From NCBI RefSeq assembly GCF_000328525.1, contig NC_019964.1, positions 2,976,001 through 3,040,000 of the forward strand: a DNA stretch of 64,000 nt. The letters are read 5' to 3'. The notes beneath the pieces are model-generated. The model had not been told where the DNA came from. It ran no database searches and saw nothing but the letters and a program-made list of their open reading frames with translations. The stretch's first letter is position 1, and the number at the start of each line of letters is the position of its first letter. Made by a program: the position numbers and the translations under genes. Positions 8,126 to 16,867 of the stretch are shown here, piece after piece. This DNA comes from Halovivax ruber XH-70 (GTDB taxonomy: Archaea; Halobacteriota; Halobacteria; Halobacteriales; Natrialbaceae).

Positions 8126-8231
8126 CCCGTCGTCGCCGCGCCCAAGCGCAACCGGAGCGCTCCCGCTCCGGGTTTTGACCGGGCTCGACATCCATCGAGC
8201 GGTCGCGCCCGGTGGACCAGGGGTCCCGTCG

Positions 8232-8247
8232 GTGAACTACCGTTCAC
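8232..8247. repeat. inverted repeat GTGAAC-N4-GTTCAC
   Basis: Perfect 6-bp arms with a TACC spacer lie in the convergent gap between the BofA-like gene and the sugar kinase. The site could act as a protein-binding site or hairpin; position between convergent 3' ends argues slightly for a terminator role. Similar half-sites recur at 42654-42680. Confidence 0.3.
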
Positions 8248-8278
8248 GTCCGTCGGACTGCCGGTCAGGTCCGCCGCG

Positions 8279-9664
8279 CTACCGGTCGCCGTCGCGATCG
8301 TTCGCGACAGCCGTTTCGATGGCGAAACTCGACGCGGAGACGATGTCGCCGATGCCGACCGTGCCGGCGGGGTCCTCGACGACCCGGTTCGGGCAGGCGA
8401 CGACCGTCGGCGTCGCGAGCTGGCCGCCCTCGGTCGAGGCGCCGACATGGTCGGCGAGGCGTTCGACGGCCTCCCGGCCCTTCGCGGAGGGGTCGTACGT
8501 CAGGCCTGTCTCGAGGTCGGCTGGTGCCGTGATGTCGCCCCGTGCGGCCTTGGTCGCGGCGTTGATGGCGGCGAACTCAAGCCCGCGTCGGACCGCGTCC
8601 GGCGGGTGGTACGATTCCATCACGGCGAGGTGGTACTCCATCACGTGCAACCGGATGCAGTCGACGCCGAGTTCCGCGCGGAGCGCAGAGAGTATCTGGT
8701 AGTGGGCGAGGATCTCGTCGGGGTTGAACGGCGTCTCCTCCGTCGGTCGCGCGGGTACGACGTCCAGACCCGCGTCGTCGGCGAGCAGCGAGAGTTCGTG
8801 GGTGTCCGCCCCGATCACGTCCGCCTCCGGAAGGATCCACTCGTAGATGCTCGCTCGGAGGTCGTCGTCGTGAGTCACGGCGTACTCGACGTGGACGTCG
8901 ACGTCGCCACCGGCCCGGAGCCCGCGGATCACGTCCCGGGCGTGACGCAGCCGCCCCGCGTAGTCGCCGTCGACGTGCGCCGGCGTCAGGTTGTGATAGC
9001 CGGCCAGCAGCGCCCCGTCGACGCGGGCGCCGACCTGGTCGACGGCCGCGTCGAGGGCGCCCGCTGACAGGTCGAACTCCGGGGGCCGTGACGCGGCGAT
9101 GAACCGGGAGTCGTCTGTTGCCCGGACGCCGAACAGTTCGTCGCCGGTCCTGAACTCGAACACCCAGTTGATCTTCGTCCGGTCGGTGTTTACCGCCTCG
9201 GCGAGCGGGACGAGCCTGACCGTCCCGCCCTCGACGAGCGGGTACTGGACCCGGTCGGGGCGGTCGAACAGCGACACCTGGCGCTCCGAGAGCAGGTAGG
9301 TGTACGCAATCGGGGCCGCCCCCAGCGAGGAGACGAGGTTGGTCATGATACCCGTCTGACCGCCCATCTGCTGGGCGTCGGGCGAAAGCTCCGCCTCGAG
9401 GGCGGCGGCGAACGCGCCGGTCATCGCGATCTCGTCGCCCCGGCCGGCCGCCATCGTGTGCGCGATTGCCGCCGCGAGATTGCGCCGCGAGTCGAGCGGG
9501 TCCGGCGGCAGTCGATCGCCGGGTTCGGACGGTCGCTCGAGGAACGCCTCGAGGTCGTCGTCGACCCGGACGATGCCGTCCACGTTCGCGTTGTACGCGA
9601 CGAACAGGGGCAATCCGTCCAGGGCGGCGATGTCGGCGTCGAGCCGCTCGCGCTCGGTGGTCAT
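8279..9664 (-). CDS. ADP-dependent phosphofructokinase/glucokinase
   Basis: A 461-residue protein of the ADP-specific sugar kinase family (ribokinase-like fold). Visible are an N-terminal substrate-binding region around VAYNANVDGIVRVDDDL, a central region with MGGQTGIMTNLVSSLG, and the C-terminal catalytic motif GTVGIGDIVSAS with the general-base Asp. It uses ADP as phosphoryl donor for glucose or fructose-6-phosphate; the sequence does not settle which. The ATG at 9664 is preferred over 9679 (MTTERERLDADI start). It diverges from PEP synthase, suggesting control of glycolytic/gluconeogenic flux. Confidence 0.9.
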   Translation of the reverse strand: MTTERERLDADIAALDGLPLFVAYNANVDGIVRVDDDLEAFLERPSEPGDRLPPDPLDSRRNLAAAIAHTMAAGRGDEIAMTGAFAAALEAELSPDAQQMGGQTGIMTNLVSSLGAAPIAYTYLLSERQVSLFDRPDRVQYPLVEGGTVRLVPLAEAVNTDRTKINWVFEFRTGDELFGVRATDDSRFIAASRPPEFDLSAGALDAAVDQVGARVDGALLAGYHNLTPAHVDGDYAGRLRHARDVIRGLRAGGDVDVHVEYAVTHDDDLRASIYEWILPEADVIGADTHELSLLADDAGLDVVPARPTEETPFNPDEILAHYQILSALRAELGVDCIRLHVMEYHLAVMESYHPPDAVRRGLEFAAINAATKAARGDITAPADLETGLTYDPSAKGREAVERLADHVGASTEGGQLATPTVVACPNRVVEDPAGTVGIGDIVSASSFAIETAVANDRDGDR

Positions 9665-9810
9665 ACGGCCGCCTACCACACCGATCGGATTAACGGTGTG
9701 TGGGCGAGCCCCGCCGAGCGGCCGACCGGGCCGTCGCGCGGCCGCTCATCCTCAGACTGGCCGCTCACCCACCGGCTTATTGGCGCTCGCGTGGTCGGAG
9801 TGACAGACCG

Positions 9811-12090
9811 ATGGTAGAAAACGCGTTTACCAGGCGGTTGGCGGACGTCAGCGGCGAGGACACTGACTCGGTCGGGGGCAAGAGCGCGAACCTCGGGGAG
9901 CTCGCCGACCTGGACGTGCCCGTCCTGCCGGGATTCACGACGACGGCCGCGGCCTACGACCACTACGTCGAAGGGACCGGCGTCGGCGAGGCGATCGAGG
10001 CGGAACTCGCCGACCTCGACGCCGACGACGTGGCGGACCTCCAGCGGCGCGGCGAAACCGTCCGCGATCTCATCTCCGAGGGGGAGATGCCCGCGGACCT
10101 AGCGTCCCGAATCCTCGAGCGCTACGAGGAGCTCGCGGACGAGCTCGGGATCGACGACCCCGAGGTGGCCGTCAGGAGTTCCGCGACCGCCGAGGACCTG
10201 CCGGAGGCCTCCTTCGCCGGACAGCAGGAGACGTTCCTGAACGTCGCCGGGCGGCGGGAACTGATCGACTCGATCAAACACTGCTTCGCATCGCTGTTTA
10301 CCGACCGGGCGATCGCCTACCGCGAGAACAACGACTTCGATCACTTCGCGGTCAAACTCGCCGTCGGGGTCCAGAAGATGGGGCGGGCGGACCGCGCGTC
10401 GTCGGGCGTGCTCTTCACCCTGGACCCCGACACCGGCCTCGAGGACGTCGTCACGATCGAGGCGGCCTACGGGTTCGGGGAACCGATCGTCCAAGGGGTG
10501 GTCGATCCCGACAGGTACGTCGTCTTCAAACCGACGACCGGGATCGTCGAGAAAGCGGTCGGCGGGAAGGCCCAGCGCATGGTTCGTCGGAACGGCGGCA
10601 CCAAGCTCGAGTCGGTCCCGGCGGAGGAACGCGAGGCGTTCGCACTCTCCGACGACCGGATCCGGGAGCTGGCGGAGTACGCGACCCGCATCGAGGAACA
10701 CTTCGGGCGGCCCCAGGACATCGAGTGGCTCGTCGACGGCGAACTGGACGAGCTGTTCGTCGTGCAGGCACGGCCGGAGACCGTCCACGGGGCGGCCGCG
10801 GGGAACGTCCTTCGCACGTACGATCTCGCGGAGACGGCCGAGGAGGTGCTCGACGGGATCGCAATCGGAAACGCCATCTCGTCCGGGTCCGTCCGCGTCC
10901 TCTCGGATCTCCGGGAGATGGACCGGGTCGAGGACGGCGACGTGCTCGTCACCGAGATGACCGACCCGGACAGGGGGCCCGTGATGAAGCGATCGAGCGC
11001 CATCGTGACCGATCGCGGCGGCAAGACGTCCCACGCGGCGATCGTCTCGCGGGAGCTCGGGGTCCCCGCGGTCGTCCGCACCGGGAACGCGACCGAGGTC
11101 CTGTCGAACGGAACCGAGGTGACGGTCGACTGCTCGACCGACACCGGACGGGTCTTCGAGGGCGAGCTCGAGTACGACGTGACCGAGGAGGCGGTCGACG
11201 AGCTTCCCGAGACGGACGCCGACGTCAGGCTGATCCTCGGGGACCCCGGCCGGGCGTTCGCGCTCGCGAACCTCCCGGTCGACGGCGTCGGACTGGCGCG
11301 CGAGGAGTTCATCGTCACGTCCCACGTGGGCTATCACCCGCTCGAGTTGCTCGAGCGCGGCGAGGAAGAGCGGTTCGTCGACGCGTTGCGGACCGGCATC
11401 GCGAAGATCGGCGCCGCATTCTACCCCGACGACGTCGTCTTCCGGCTCAGCGACTTCAAGACCGACGAGTACCGGAACCTCGAGGGCGGGTGGAAGTACG
11501 AACCCGAGGAGGCCAACCCGATGCTCGGCTGGCGGGGCGCCGCCCGGTACTACGACGAGGCGTTCCGCGAGGCGTTCCGGCTGGAGTGCGAGGCGCTCCG
11601 GCAAGTTCGCGAGGAGGTGGGCCTCGAGAACGTGGTCGTGATGGTCCCGTTCTGTCGCACGCCCGCGGAGGGCGAGCGCGTCCTCGAGCTCCTGGCTGAG
11701 TTCGGCCTGCCGCCCGCGGAGCTCGACGTCTGGGTGATGGCCGAGCTGCCCGCGAACGTCGTGCTCGCGGACCGCTTCGCGGCGCTGTTCGACGGCTTCT
11801 CCGTCGGCTCGAACGACCTCACCCAGCTCACCCTCGGCGTCGACCGGAACTCGGAGAAACTCGCGCCGCTGTTCGACGAGAGCGACGAGGCGGTCACCCG
11901 AACGATCGAGTCGCTGATCGAGACAGCCCACGACCACGACCGGCCGGTCGGGATCTGCGGCGACGCGCCCTCGACGATTCCGGAGTACACCGAGTTCCTG
12001 CTCGAGGCCGGCATCGACTCGATCTCGGTCTCGCCGGACGTCGCCGTCGAGACGTTGCTGACGGTCGCCGAACACGAGCGGAACGGGTGA
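9811..12090 (+). CDS. ppsA: phosphoenolpyruvate synthase (pyruvate, water dikinase)
   Basis: A 759-residue protein with the full PEP-synthase layout. The N-terminal ATP-grasp begins VGGKSANLGEL with RSSATAEDLPEASFAGQQ. The swivelling domain carries catalytic His408 in GGKTSHAAIVSRELGVPAVV. The C-terminal TIM barrel has GSNDLTQLTLGVDR and the catalytic Cys in GICGDAPS. It converts pyruvate plus ATP and water to PEP, AMP and phosphate. The start at 9811 (MVENAFTRRL) excludes an Arg-rich leader. Next to the ADP-dependent kinase and sugar-nucleotide genes, it fits a gluconeogenic or storage-sugar unit. Confidence 0.95.
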   Translation: MVENAFTRRLADVSGEDTDSVGGKSANLGELADLDVPVLPGFTTTAAAYDHYVEGTGVGEAIEAELADLDADDVADLQRRGETVRDLISEGEMPADLASRILERYEELADELGIDDPEVAVRSSATAEDLPEASFAGQQETFLNVAGRRELIDSIKHCFASLFTDRAIAYRENNDFDHFAVKLAVGVQKMGRADRASSGVLFTLDPDTGLEDVVTIEAAYGFGEPIVQGVVDPDRYVVFKPTTGIVEKAVGGKAQRMVRRNGGTKLESVPAEEREAFALSDDRIRELAEYATRIEEHFGRPQDIEWLVDGELDELFVVQARPETVHGAAAGNVLRTYDLAETAEEVLDGIAIGNAISSGSVRVLSDLREMDRVEDGDVLVTEMTDPDRGPVMKRSSAIVTDRGGKTSHAAIVSRELGVPAVVRTGNATEVLSNGTEVTVDCSTDTGRVFEGELEYDVTEEAVDELPETDADVRLILGDPGRAFALANLPVDGVGLAREEFIVTSHVGYHPLELLERGEEERFVDALRTGIAKIGAAFYPDDVVFRLSDFKTDEYRNLEGGWKYEPEEANPMLGWRGAARYYDEAFREAFRLECEALRQVREEVGLENVVVMVPFCRTPAEGERVLELLAEFGLPPAELDVWVMAELPANVVLADRFAALFDGFSVGSNDLTQLTLGVDRNSEKLAPLFDESDEAVTRTIESLIETAHDHDRPVGICGDAPSTIPEYTEFLLEAGIDSISVSPDVAVETLLTVAEHERNG

Positions 12091-12273
12091 CGGCCGGTCC
12101 GCCACCCGGGCGCTCCCCGTCGTCGATCCCGATGAAAGGTTTACCAATAGCGTCGTGGGAGTGAGACCACTCCAGGTTCGCATGAGCACTGACTTCGCAG
12201 CTCGGACACCGCGGACGAGAGCGTCGACGCCCGCACCGACGAGTCGGCGAACCGACGCCGGTGAATCGAACCC

Positions 12274-13248
12274 ATGAAGGCCGTCGTCCTGGCCGGCGGG
12301 TACGCCACGCGGCTCTGGCCGATCACGCGCCACCGACCGAAGATGTTCCTCCCGCTGGGCGAACGAACCGTCATCGACCGCCTCTACACCGAACTCGAGG
12401 CGGCCGATCGGCTCGACACGGTCTACGTGAGCACGAACGAGCGGTTCGCCCCCGACTTCGAGGCGCACCTGGCCGATCGTCCCTACGAGAAACCGCAGCT
12501 GTCGATCGAGGAGACGCGCGAGGAGGGCGAGAAGTTCGGCGTCGTCGGCGCGCTCGAGGAGTTGATCGACCGCGAGGGAATCGACGACGACCTGCTGGTG
12601 ATCGCGGGCGACAACGTCTTCGACTTCGCGATCGAGTCCTTCCTCGCGTTCTTCGACCGGCGGGACGCCCCGACGATCGCCGCCTACGACGTCGGCGAGC
12701 CCGAGCGGGCCGGCGGCTACGGCGTCGTCGAGTTGGAGGGCGACCGCGTCGTCGACTTCGTGGAAAAGCCCGACGATCCGCCCGGGACGCGCGTCTCGAT
12801 CGGGTGCTACGCGTTCCCCCGCGAGACCCTCTCACTGCTCTCGACGTGCCTCGAGGCCGGGAACGACCCGGACGAGCCGGGGCGGTTCGTCGAGTGGCTC
12901 TACGACCGGGAACCGACGTACGCGTACGCGTTCGACGGGGCCTGGTTCGACGTCGGCACCAGGGAGAGCTACCTCGACGCCGTTTCCTGGCGCCTCGGCG
13001 GCGATTCGCTGGTCGCCGACTCGGCGTCCCTCGAGACCGTCGCCGTCGGGTCGAACGTCCACGTGATGGCGGAGGCGAGCCTCGTCGACGCCGAACTCGA
13101 GCGTGCGGTGATCTTCCCAGAGGTGACGCTCGCGGGAACGACCGTCCGGCGGTCGATCGTCGACGAGGGCGCCACGCTGGAGGGACTCGACCTCGCGGAC
13201 GCGATGGTCGGCGCCCACACCCGGATTCCGGACGGTTCGCGGGAGTGA
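12274..13248 (+). CDS. sugar-1-phosphate nucleotidyltransferase
   Basis: A 324-residue protein beginning MKAVVLAGGYATRLWPIT with the RPKMFLPLG lysine of nucleotidyltransferases, the metal-binding IAGDNVFDF and substrate motif VEKPDD. It ends in a hexapeptide-type left-handed helix region (VAVGSNVHVMAEASLVDAEL). It activates a sugar-1-phosphate with an NTP; whether glucose-1-P or another sugar is not determinable. It lies 183 nt after ppsA on the same strand and near a TreT-like glycosyltransferase, which could use its NDP-sugar product. Confidence 0.88.
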   Translation: MKAVVLAGGYATRLWPITRHRPKMFLPLGERTVIDRLYTELEAADRLDTVYVSTNERFAPDFEAHLADRPYEKPQLSIEETREEGEKFGVVGALEELIDREGIDDDLLVIAGDNVFDFAIESFLAFFDRRDAPTIAAYDVGEPERAGGYGVVELEGDRVVDFVEKPDDPPGTRVSIGCYAFPRETLSLLSTCLEAGNDPDEPGRFVEWLYDREPTYAYAFDGAWFDVGTRESYLDAVSWRLGGDSLVADSASLETVAVGSNVHVMAEASLVDAELERAVIFPEVTLAGTTVRRSIVDEGATLEGLDLADAMVGAHTRIPDGSRE

Positions 13249-13312
13249 CGACGCCGTGGCGGTCGCACCCGCAGTGAGCGAGTCGAGACGGCGCGAGGCC
13301 CGGGCGTCCCTA

Positions 13313-14203
13313 TCACGGCGACTCGGCGGCGACCGGGACGCAGAACACCGGCACGTCGGCCTGGCCAACGACGTTTTCGGTGACGCTCCCGAGGAACCAC
13401 TGCCCGACTCCGGTCTGGCCGTGGGTCCCCATGACGATCAGGTCGGCGCCGTAGTCGCTCGCGGCCGCGGTGATCGCCGTCACCGGATCGCCCGTCTCGA
13501 CGGAGTCGGAGACGCCGACTGCGGCCTCCTCCGCGCGCTCCCGGACCGTTTCGATCGCCGCCTCGCCGCGACGCTCGAGTTCCTCGCGGAGGGCGTCCGG
13601 CTCCCGGCCGCCGGGGAACGGACTCGTGTCGACGGCGGACATCACGTGGACCATCGCGTCCAGGTGCGTCGCCAGGGCGATCCCCCAGTCGGTCGCGATC
13701 GCGGCGCCCTCGCTGCCGTCGGTCGGCAGGAGGAGCCGTTCGAACGTCACGCCCGCGGCGTCGGAGACCGGGGCGTTCGGGGGGACGGCGAGCACCGGCG
13801 TGCGCGCCGTCCGGAGCACGTTCTCGGTGACGCTCCCCAGGAGAATCCTGTCGATGCCGGTCCGACCCTTCGTTCCCATCGCGATGACGTCGATCTCCCG
13901 TCTGTGGGCGTACTCCCTGATCGACTGGAACGGCGTCCCCCGCTCGACAGCGGTCACGACTTCGGTGTCCGCGTCGGCAGCCTCGACCATGCTCGCGACC
14001 GCCTCGACCGCTTCCTCCGCGTCCGCCTCGAGCTCGGCCAGGACCGTTTCGGCGTCGGCCGGGACGTGTCGGGCGTCGACGATGGTGAGGACGTGTACGT
14101 CGGCACCGGTTCGCGACGCGAGCGCGATCCCGTACTTCGCGCCCGCGAGCGCCCCCTCGCTGCCGTCCGTCGGAATCAGTATCGACTCGATGAGCCGGCT
14201 CAT
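13313..14203 (-). CDS. tandem universal stress protein (two UspA domains)
   Basis: A 296-residue protein with two UspA repeats. Repeat one begins SILIPTDGSEGALAGAKYGI and ends MGTKGRTGIDRILLGSVTEN; repeat two begins LLLPTDGSEGAAIATDWGIA and ends MGTHGQTGVGQWFLGSVTEN. The G-x2-G-x9-G(S/T) ATP-binding pattern is kept in both. It has the same architecture as the protein at 26193, so both derive from one tandem ancestor. It lies between nucleotidyltransferase and TreT-like genes in a USP-rich region. Confidence 0.92.
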   Translation of the reverse strand: MSRLIESILIPTDGSEGALAGAKYGIALASRTGADVHVLTIVDARHVPADAETVLAELEADAEEAVEAVASMVEAADADTEVVTAVERGTPFQSIREYAHRREIDVIAMGTKGRTGIDRILLGSVTENVLRTARTPVLAVPPNAPVSDAAGVTFERLLLPTDGSEGAAIATDWGIALATHLDAMVHVMSAVDTSPFPGGREPDALREELERRGEAAIETVRERAEEAAVGVSDSVETGDPVTAITAAASDYGADLIVMGTHGQTGVGQWFLGSVTENVVGQADVPVFCVPVAAESP

Positions 14204-14266
14204 AGTGGTCTACTCACCGTCACGGCGGATAATGGTGCAGGGCGGCCGACGACGAGGCGGGTTCCG

Positions 14267-15517
14267 TCAGCCCGGGCCGTCGCGATCGAGCACCTCGGCG
14301 AAGACCGCGAGCAGGTCGGCGAGCTGGCGGGGAAGCAAGAAGTGCTCGCGAACGTGTTCTCGCGCGTTCTCGCCGTACGTCGTTCGCCGGTCCTCGTCGT
14401 CGAGGAGGGCGACGATCCGGTCGGCGGCGCCGGCGACGTCATCCGGTTCGACGAGGTACCCAGTGTGGCCGTCTTCGATCTGCAGGGGGATCCCCCCGAC
14501 GTTCGAGCCGACGACCGGCGTGCGCTTCCAGAGGGCCTCCGAGACGACGAGACCGAACCCCTCGCGAAGCGACTTCTGGACGACGACGTCGGACTCGCGC
14601 TGGAGGAGGTTCACCGTCACGTCCGGGCGATCGGTCAGCACGTGGACGTCCGGTTCGTCGACCGCTTCCCTGGCGACGCGCTCGTACAGCTCCACGCCCT
14701 CCGGATCGTCGCCGGCCATGCTCCCGACCAGCGCCAGCTGGAGGTCCGGAATCTCCTCGCGAGCGCGGCGGAACGCCTCGAGAGTGCCGAACTGGTCCTT
14801 CCACGGGTCGAAGCGCGAGATTTGCGTGACGAGCGGCGCGTCGAACGACAGCGGATCCAGCCGGTCGCGCTCGGCAGCCGCCGTCTCCGCGTCGAGCGAG
14901 CGGTTCTTCGCCGTCAGCGGATCGATCGACGGGTGGACCACGCTCTGGGCCGGGACGTCGATCTCCGCCCCGTAGGCCGACCGGCTGAAGATCGCGTTGT
15001 CGACCCGAGTCGCGTACTCCGAGACGAACGCGAGGTACTCGTCGGAGGGATCGGTGAGGTCGATGTGACAGCGCCAGACGATCGGGGCCCCGGGCATCGT
15101 TCGCTCGAGCCGGTCGATCATCCCGAGGGGCTGGGGATCGTGGATCACGACGAGGTCGTACGCGCCCTCCAGCTCGGCCGCGTTTCGCTCGGTCGTCTCG
15201 CGGTAGGTGGCTTTCATCTCCTCGGTCAGCGGCTCGGCGTCACCCTGGAGCCCGTTGTGGGTCGCCTTCGTCACTTCGAAGAAGTCGTCGTCGGCGTCCA
15301 TGACGAGCCAGTCGGTGTCGACGCCGAGATCGATGCACACCGGAACGATCGAAGGGAGCAACTCGGCGACGCCGCCGCCGGTCGCGGTCGAGTTGACGTG
15401 GAGGACCCGGACGTCCGAAAGCGCCGCGGCGAGCGATCGGAGCCGGTCGAGTCGATCGGCTCCCGTCACGGGTGCGTACGCCTCGATCGATCGATCCGGG
15501 AGTGATGGAGCGTGCAT
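14267..15517 (-). CDS. TreT-like trehalose-synthesising GT4 glycosyltransferase
   Basis: A 416-residue GT-B glycosyltransferase. The N-terminal VLHVNSTATGGGVAELL motif and RCHIDLTDPSDEYL are characteristic of trehalose glycosyltransferring synthase. The C-terminal half carries QISRFDPWKDQ and the donor-site QKSLREGFGLVVSEALWKRTPVVG. It is predicted to make trehalose from NDP-glucose and glucose. The nucleotidyltransferase encoded nearby could supply the donor. Trehalose is a known compatible solute in haloarchaea. It lies 63 nt upstream of the tandem UspA gene on the same strand. Confidence 0.85.
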   Translation of the reverse strand: MHAPSLPDRSIEAYAPVTGADRLDRLRSLAAALSDVRVLHVNSTATGGGVAELLPSIVPVCIDLGVDTDWLVMDADDDFFEVTKATHNGLQGDAEPLTEEMKATYRETTERNAAELEGAYDLVVIHDPQPLGMIDRLERTMPGAPIVWRCHIDLTDPSDEYLAFVSEYATRVDNAIFSRSAYGAEIDVPAQSVVHPSIDPLTAKNRSLDAETAAAERDRLDPLSFDAPLVTQISRFDPWKDQFGTLEAFRRAREEIPDLQLALVGSMAGDDPEGVELYERVAREAVDEPDVHVLTDRPDVTVNLLQRESDVVVQKSLREGFGLVVSEALWKRTPVVGSNVGGIPLQIEDGHTGYLVEPDDVAGAADRIVALLDDEDRRTTYGENAREHVREHFLLPRQLADLLAVFAEVLDRDGPG

Positions 15518-15579
15518 CGTCCGTACCCGTCGGTACGACGACGACGGTGGTATCAGTTTGGGGTCGGTCGGATCCGTCT

Positions 15580-15613
15580 CGGCGAGCGCATCGTCCGACT
15601 GCGACGAGCCGTC
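15580..15613. repeat. 34-bp direct repeat, copy 1 (uspA fragment)
   Basis: This segment is identical over 34 nt to 16021-16054, the part of the next uspA gene that encodes DGSSQSDDALAE. Flanking sequence does not continue the match or form a gene, so it looks like a truncated partial duplication of the uspA 5' end. Confidence 0.6.
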
Positions 15614-15673
15614 AGTCCGCCACCGCGTGCGAATCGCGATGGCGGCGCGGTCCCGACGGCTCCGGGCCTCGGC

Positions 15674-16081
15674 TCACCGAACGATCGTGACCGAAACGGG
15701 GGACCGACGCGTTACCGCTTCCGCGACGCTTCCGAGCACCACCCTGGAGAGGCCGGAGCGCCCGGTGCTCCCCATCACGACGTGATCGGCGTCGTGGTCG
15801 TCGATGGCCTCGACGATCGTCCGCGGGGCGTTGCCTTCGACGAGTTCGGTCTCGACGGCACGCCCGTTCGCGGCCGCCAGCTCCCTCGCCTCCTCGAGAA
15901 TCGCCTCCCCCTCAGCTCGCGCGAGTTCGTAGGGCGACACTTCCGGATCGGACGGGATTCGAGTGACCTGCACCACGTGCAAGACGACGACCCTGGCGTC
16001 CGGAAACAGCTCGAAGGCTTCGGCGAGCGCATCGTCCGACTGCGACGAGCCGTCGACGGGGACGAGGACGGTGGTTCCCAT
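15674..16081 (-). CDS. universal stress protein, single UspA domain
   Basis: A 135-residue UspA domain: TTVLVPVDGSSQSDDALAEA at the start, DHVVMGSTGRSGLSRVVLGS and the strand PVSVTIVR at the end. The nucleotide-binding glycine pattern is intact, so it belongs to the ATP-binding subgroup. Its 5' part is partly duplicated about 440 nt away at 15580-15613. It is one of six intact UspA genes between 13 and 30.5 kb. Confidence 0.92.
   Translation of the reverse strand: MGTTVLVPVDGSSQSDDALAEAFELFPDARVVVLHVVQVTRIPSDPEVSPYELARAEGEAILEEARELAAANGRAVETELVEGNAPRTIVEAIDDHDADHVVMGSTGRSGLSRVVLGSVAEAVTRRSPVSVTIVR
16021..16054. repeat. 34-bp direct repeat, copy 2 (inside uspA)
   Basis: This is the in-gene partner of the fragment at 15580-15613; all 34 positions match. 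Confidence 0.6.
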
Positions 16082-16183
16082 ACGAAACGTTCGGCCAGAA
16101 GTGGCTTAGTACCCGGGCAGGACGGGGTCGCTCCCGGACCACCCGCGAGTTCACCGCGTTCGAAGCGATCACGCGTCGTCAGG

Positions 16184-16348
16184 ATGGACAACGACGAGTT
16201 CGCGGTCGTCCCGACGAACGGACGGGGGTACGGCCCGTCGGGGCGATGGCGATTGGTCAATCGGTGGCTCCATACCCTTCTCGGCGTCCTCCTGGCTCTT
16301 GTCGTGTTTTTGACGTATCTCGTCACGCCGCCAGATACCCTCTTCTGA
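16184..16348 (+). CDS. possible small single-pass membrane protein
   Basis: A 54-codon frame starting MDNDEFAVVPTNGRGYGPSG, followed by one strong hydrophobic segment (LHTLLGVLLALVVFLTYLV) and a short tail. The charge pattern and membrane helix look protein-like. It occupies the otherwise empty 354-nt gap between two USP genes. No family is recognised and no clear ribosome binding site is seen. Confidence 0.4.
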   Translation: MDNDEFAVVPTNGRGYGPSGRWRLVNRWLHTLLGVLLALVVFLTYLVTPPDTLF

Positions 16349-16366
16349 ACGCCCCGTGGCTCCCGT

Positions 16367-16373
16367 TTTATAC
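16367..16373 (+). promoter_or_regulatory. TATA-like element upstream of the uspA remnant/ATPase
   Basis: TTTTATA in a GC-rich context lies about 63 nt before the start of the degenerate uspA and may drive the downstream P-type ATPase. Confidence 0.35.
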
Positions 16374-16435
16374 GCGCCGGCGGGGAAGCGCTAGTCCGAC
16401 GCCCTAGACCCGCGTCGTTCGTACCGCCCCTCACC

Positions 16436-16858
16436 ATGTCACAGTACGTTCTCAGCCCGCTCGACGGATCGGACTGCGAGTTCGCCGGGCCGGCGGACGG
16501 TTTCCCGTCGGTTCTTGCCGACGAAGTCACCGCGTTACACGTCGTCGATCTCATGTCAGGCCGCGTCGCACCCGTCGGATCGAGCGACCGCGACGCGGAG
16601 TGCGACGAGGGGATCCGTCCGACCCCAGCGGGCTGGAGGAAGGCACGGCCGAGACGATGGGTGAACCCGAAGCCAGGGGCGCTTCGGTTCGCGAGCGGTC
16701 CGGACGGGAACCGCCCACCGTGACTATCTCGGGTGTTTCGACACGCATGCGATGGGCATACGGCACGGGACGGTGTCGAATCTCGCGCGACGTCGATGCG
16801 CAGAACCGAATCGCAATCCGACGAATTCGCTCGGGCGTGAGCGACTGCACCCGGCAAG
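16436..16858 (+). pseudogene. degenerate UspA gene
   Basis: The segment starts like a USP (MSQYVLSPLDGSD, then LADEVTALHVVDLMSGRVA) but soon leaves the frame. A second frame carries ETMGEPEARGASVRERSG and a third carries DTHAMGIRHGTVSNLARR, which resembles the USP signature VMGTHGRTGVSRLLLG. At least two frameshifts separate them. It sits directly before the cation ATPase, where functional USPs are common in such clusters. Confidence 0.5.
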
Positions 16859-16867
16859 GTGACGACG

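Noticed and set aside
10099..12468. 789-codon open frame antisense to ppsA
   Set aside because: Its translation is Arg/Asp/Gly/Leu-biased without domains; GC-rich archaeal genes commonly leave the antisense frame open.
13256..15505. 749-codon plus-strand frame across uspA and the glycosyltransferase
   Set aside because: Covers two well-supported minus-strand genes and has no recognisable domain.
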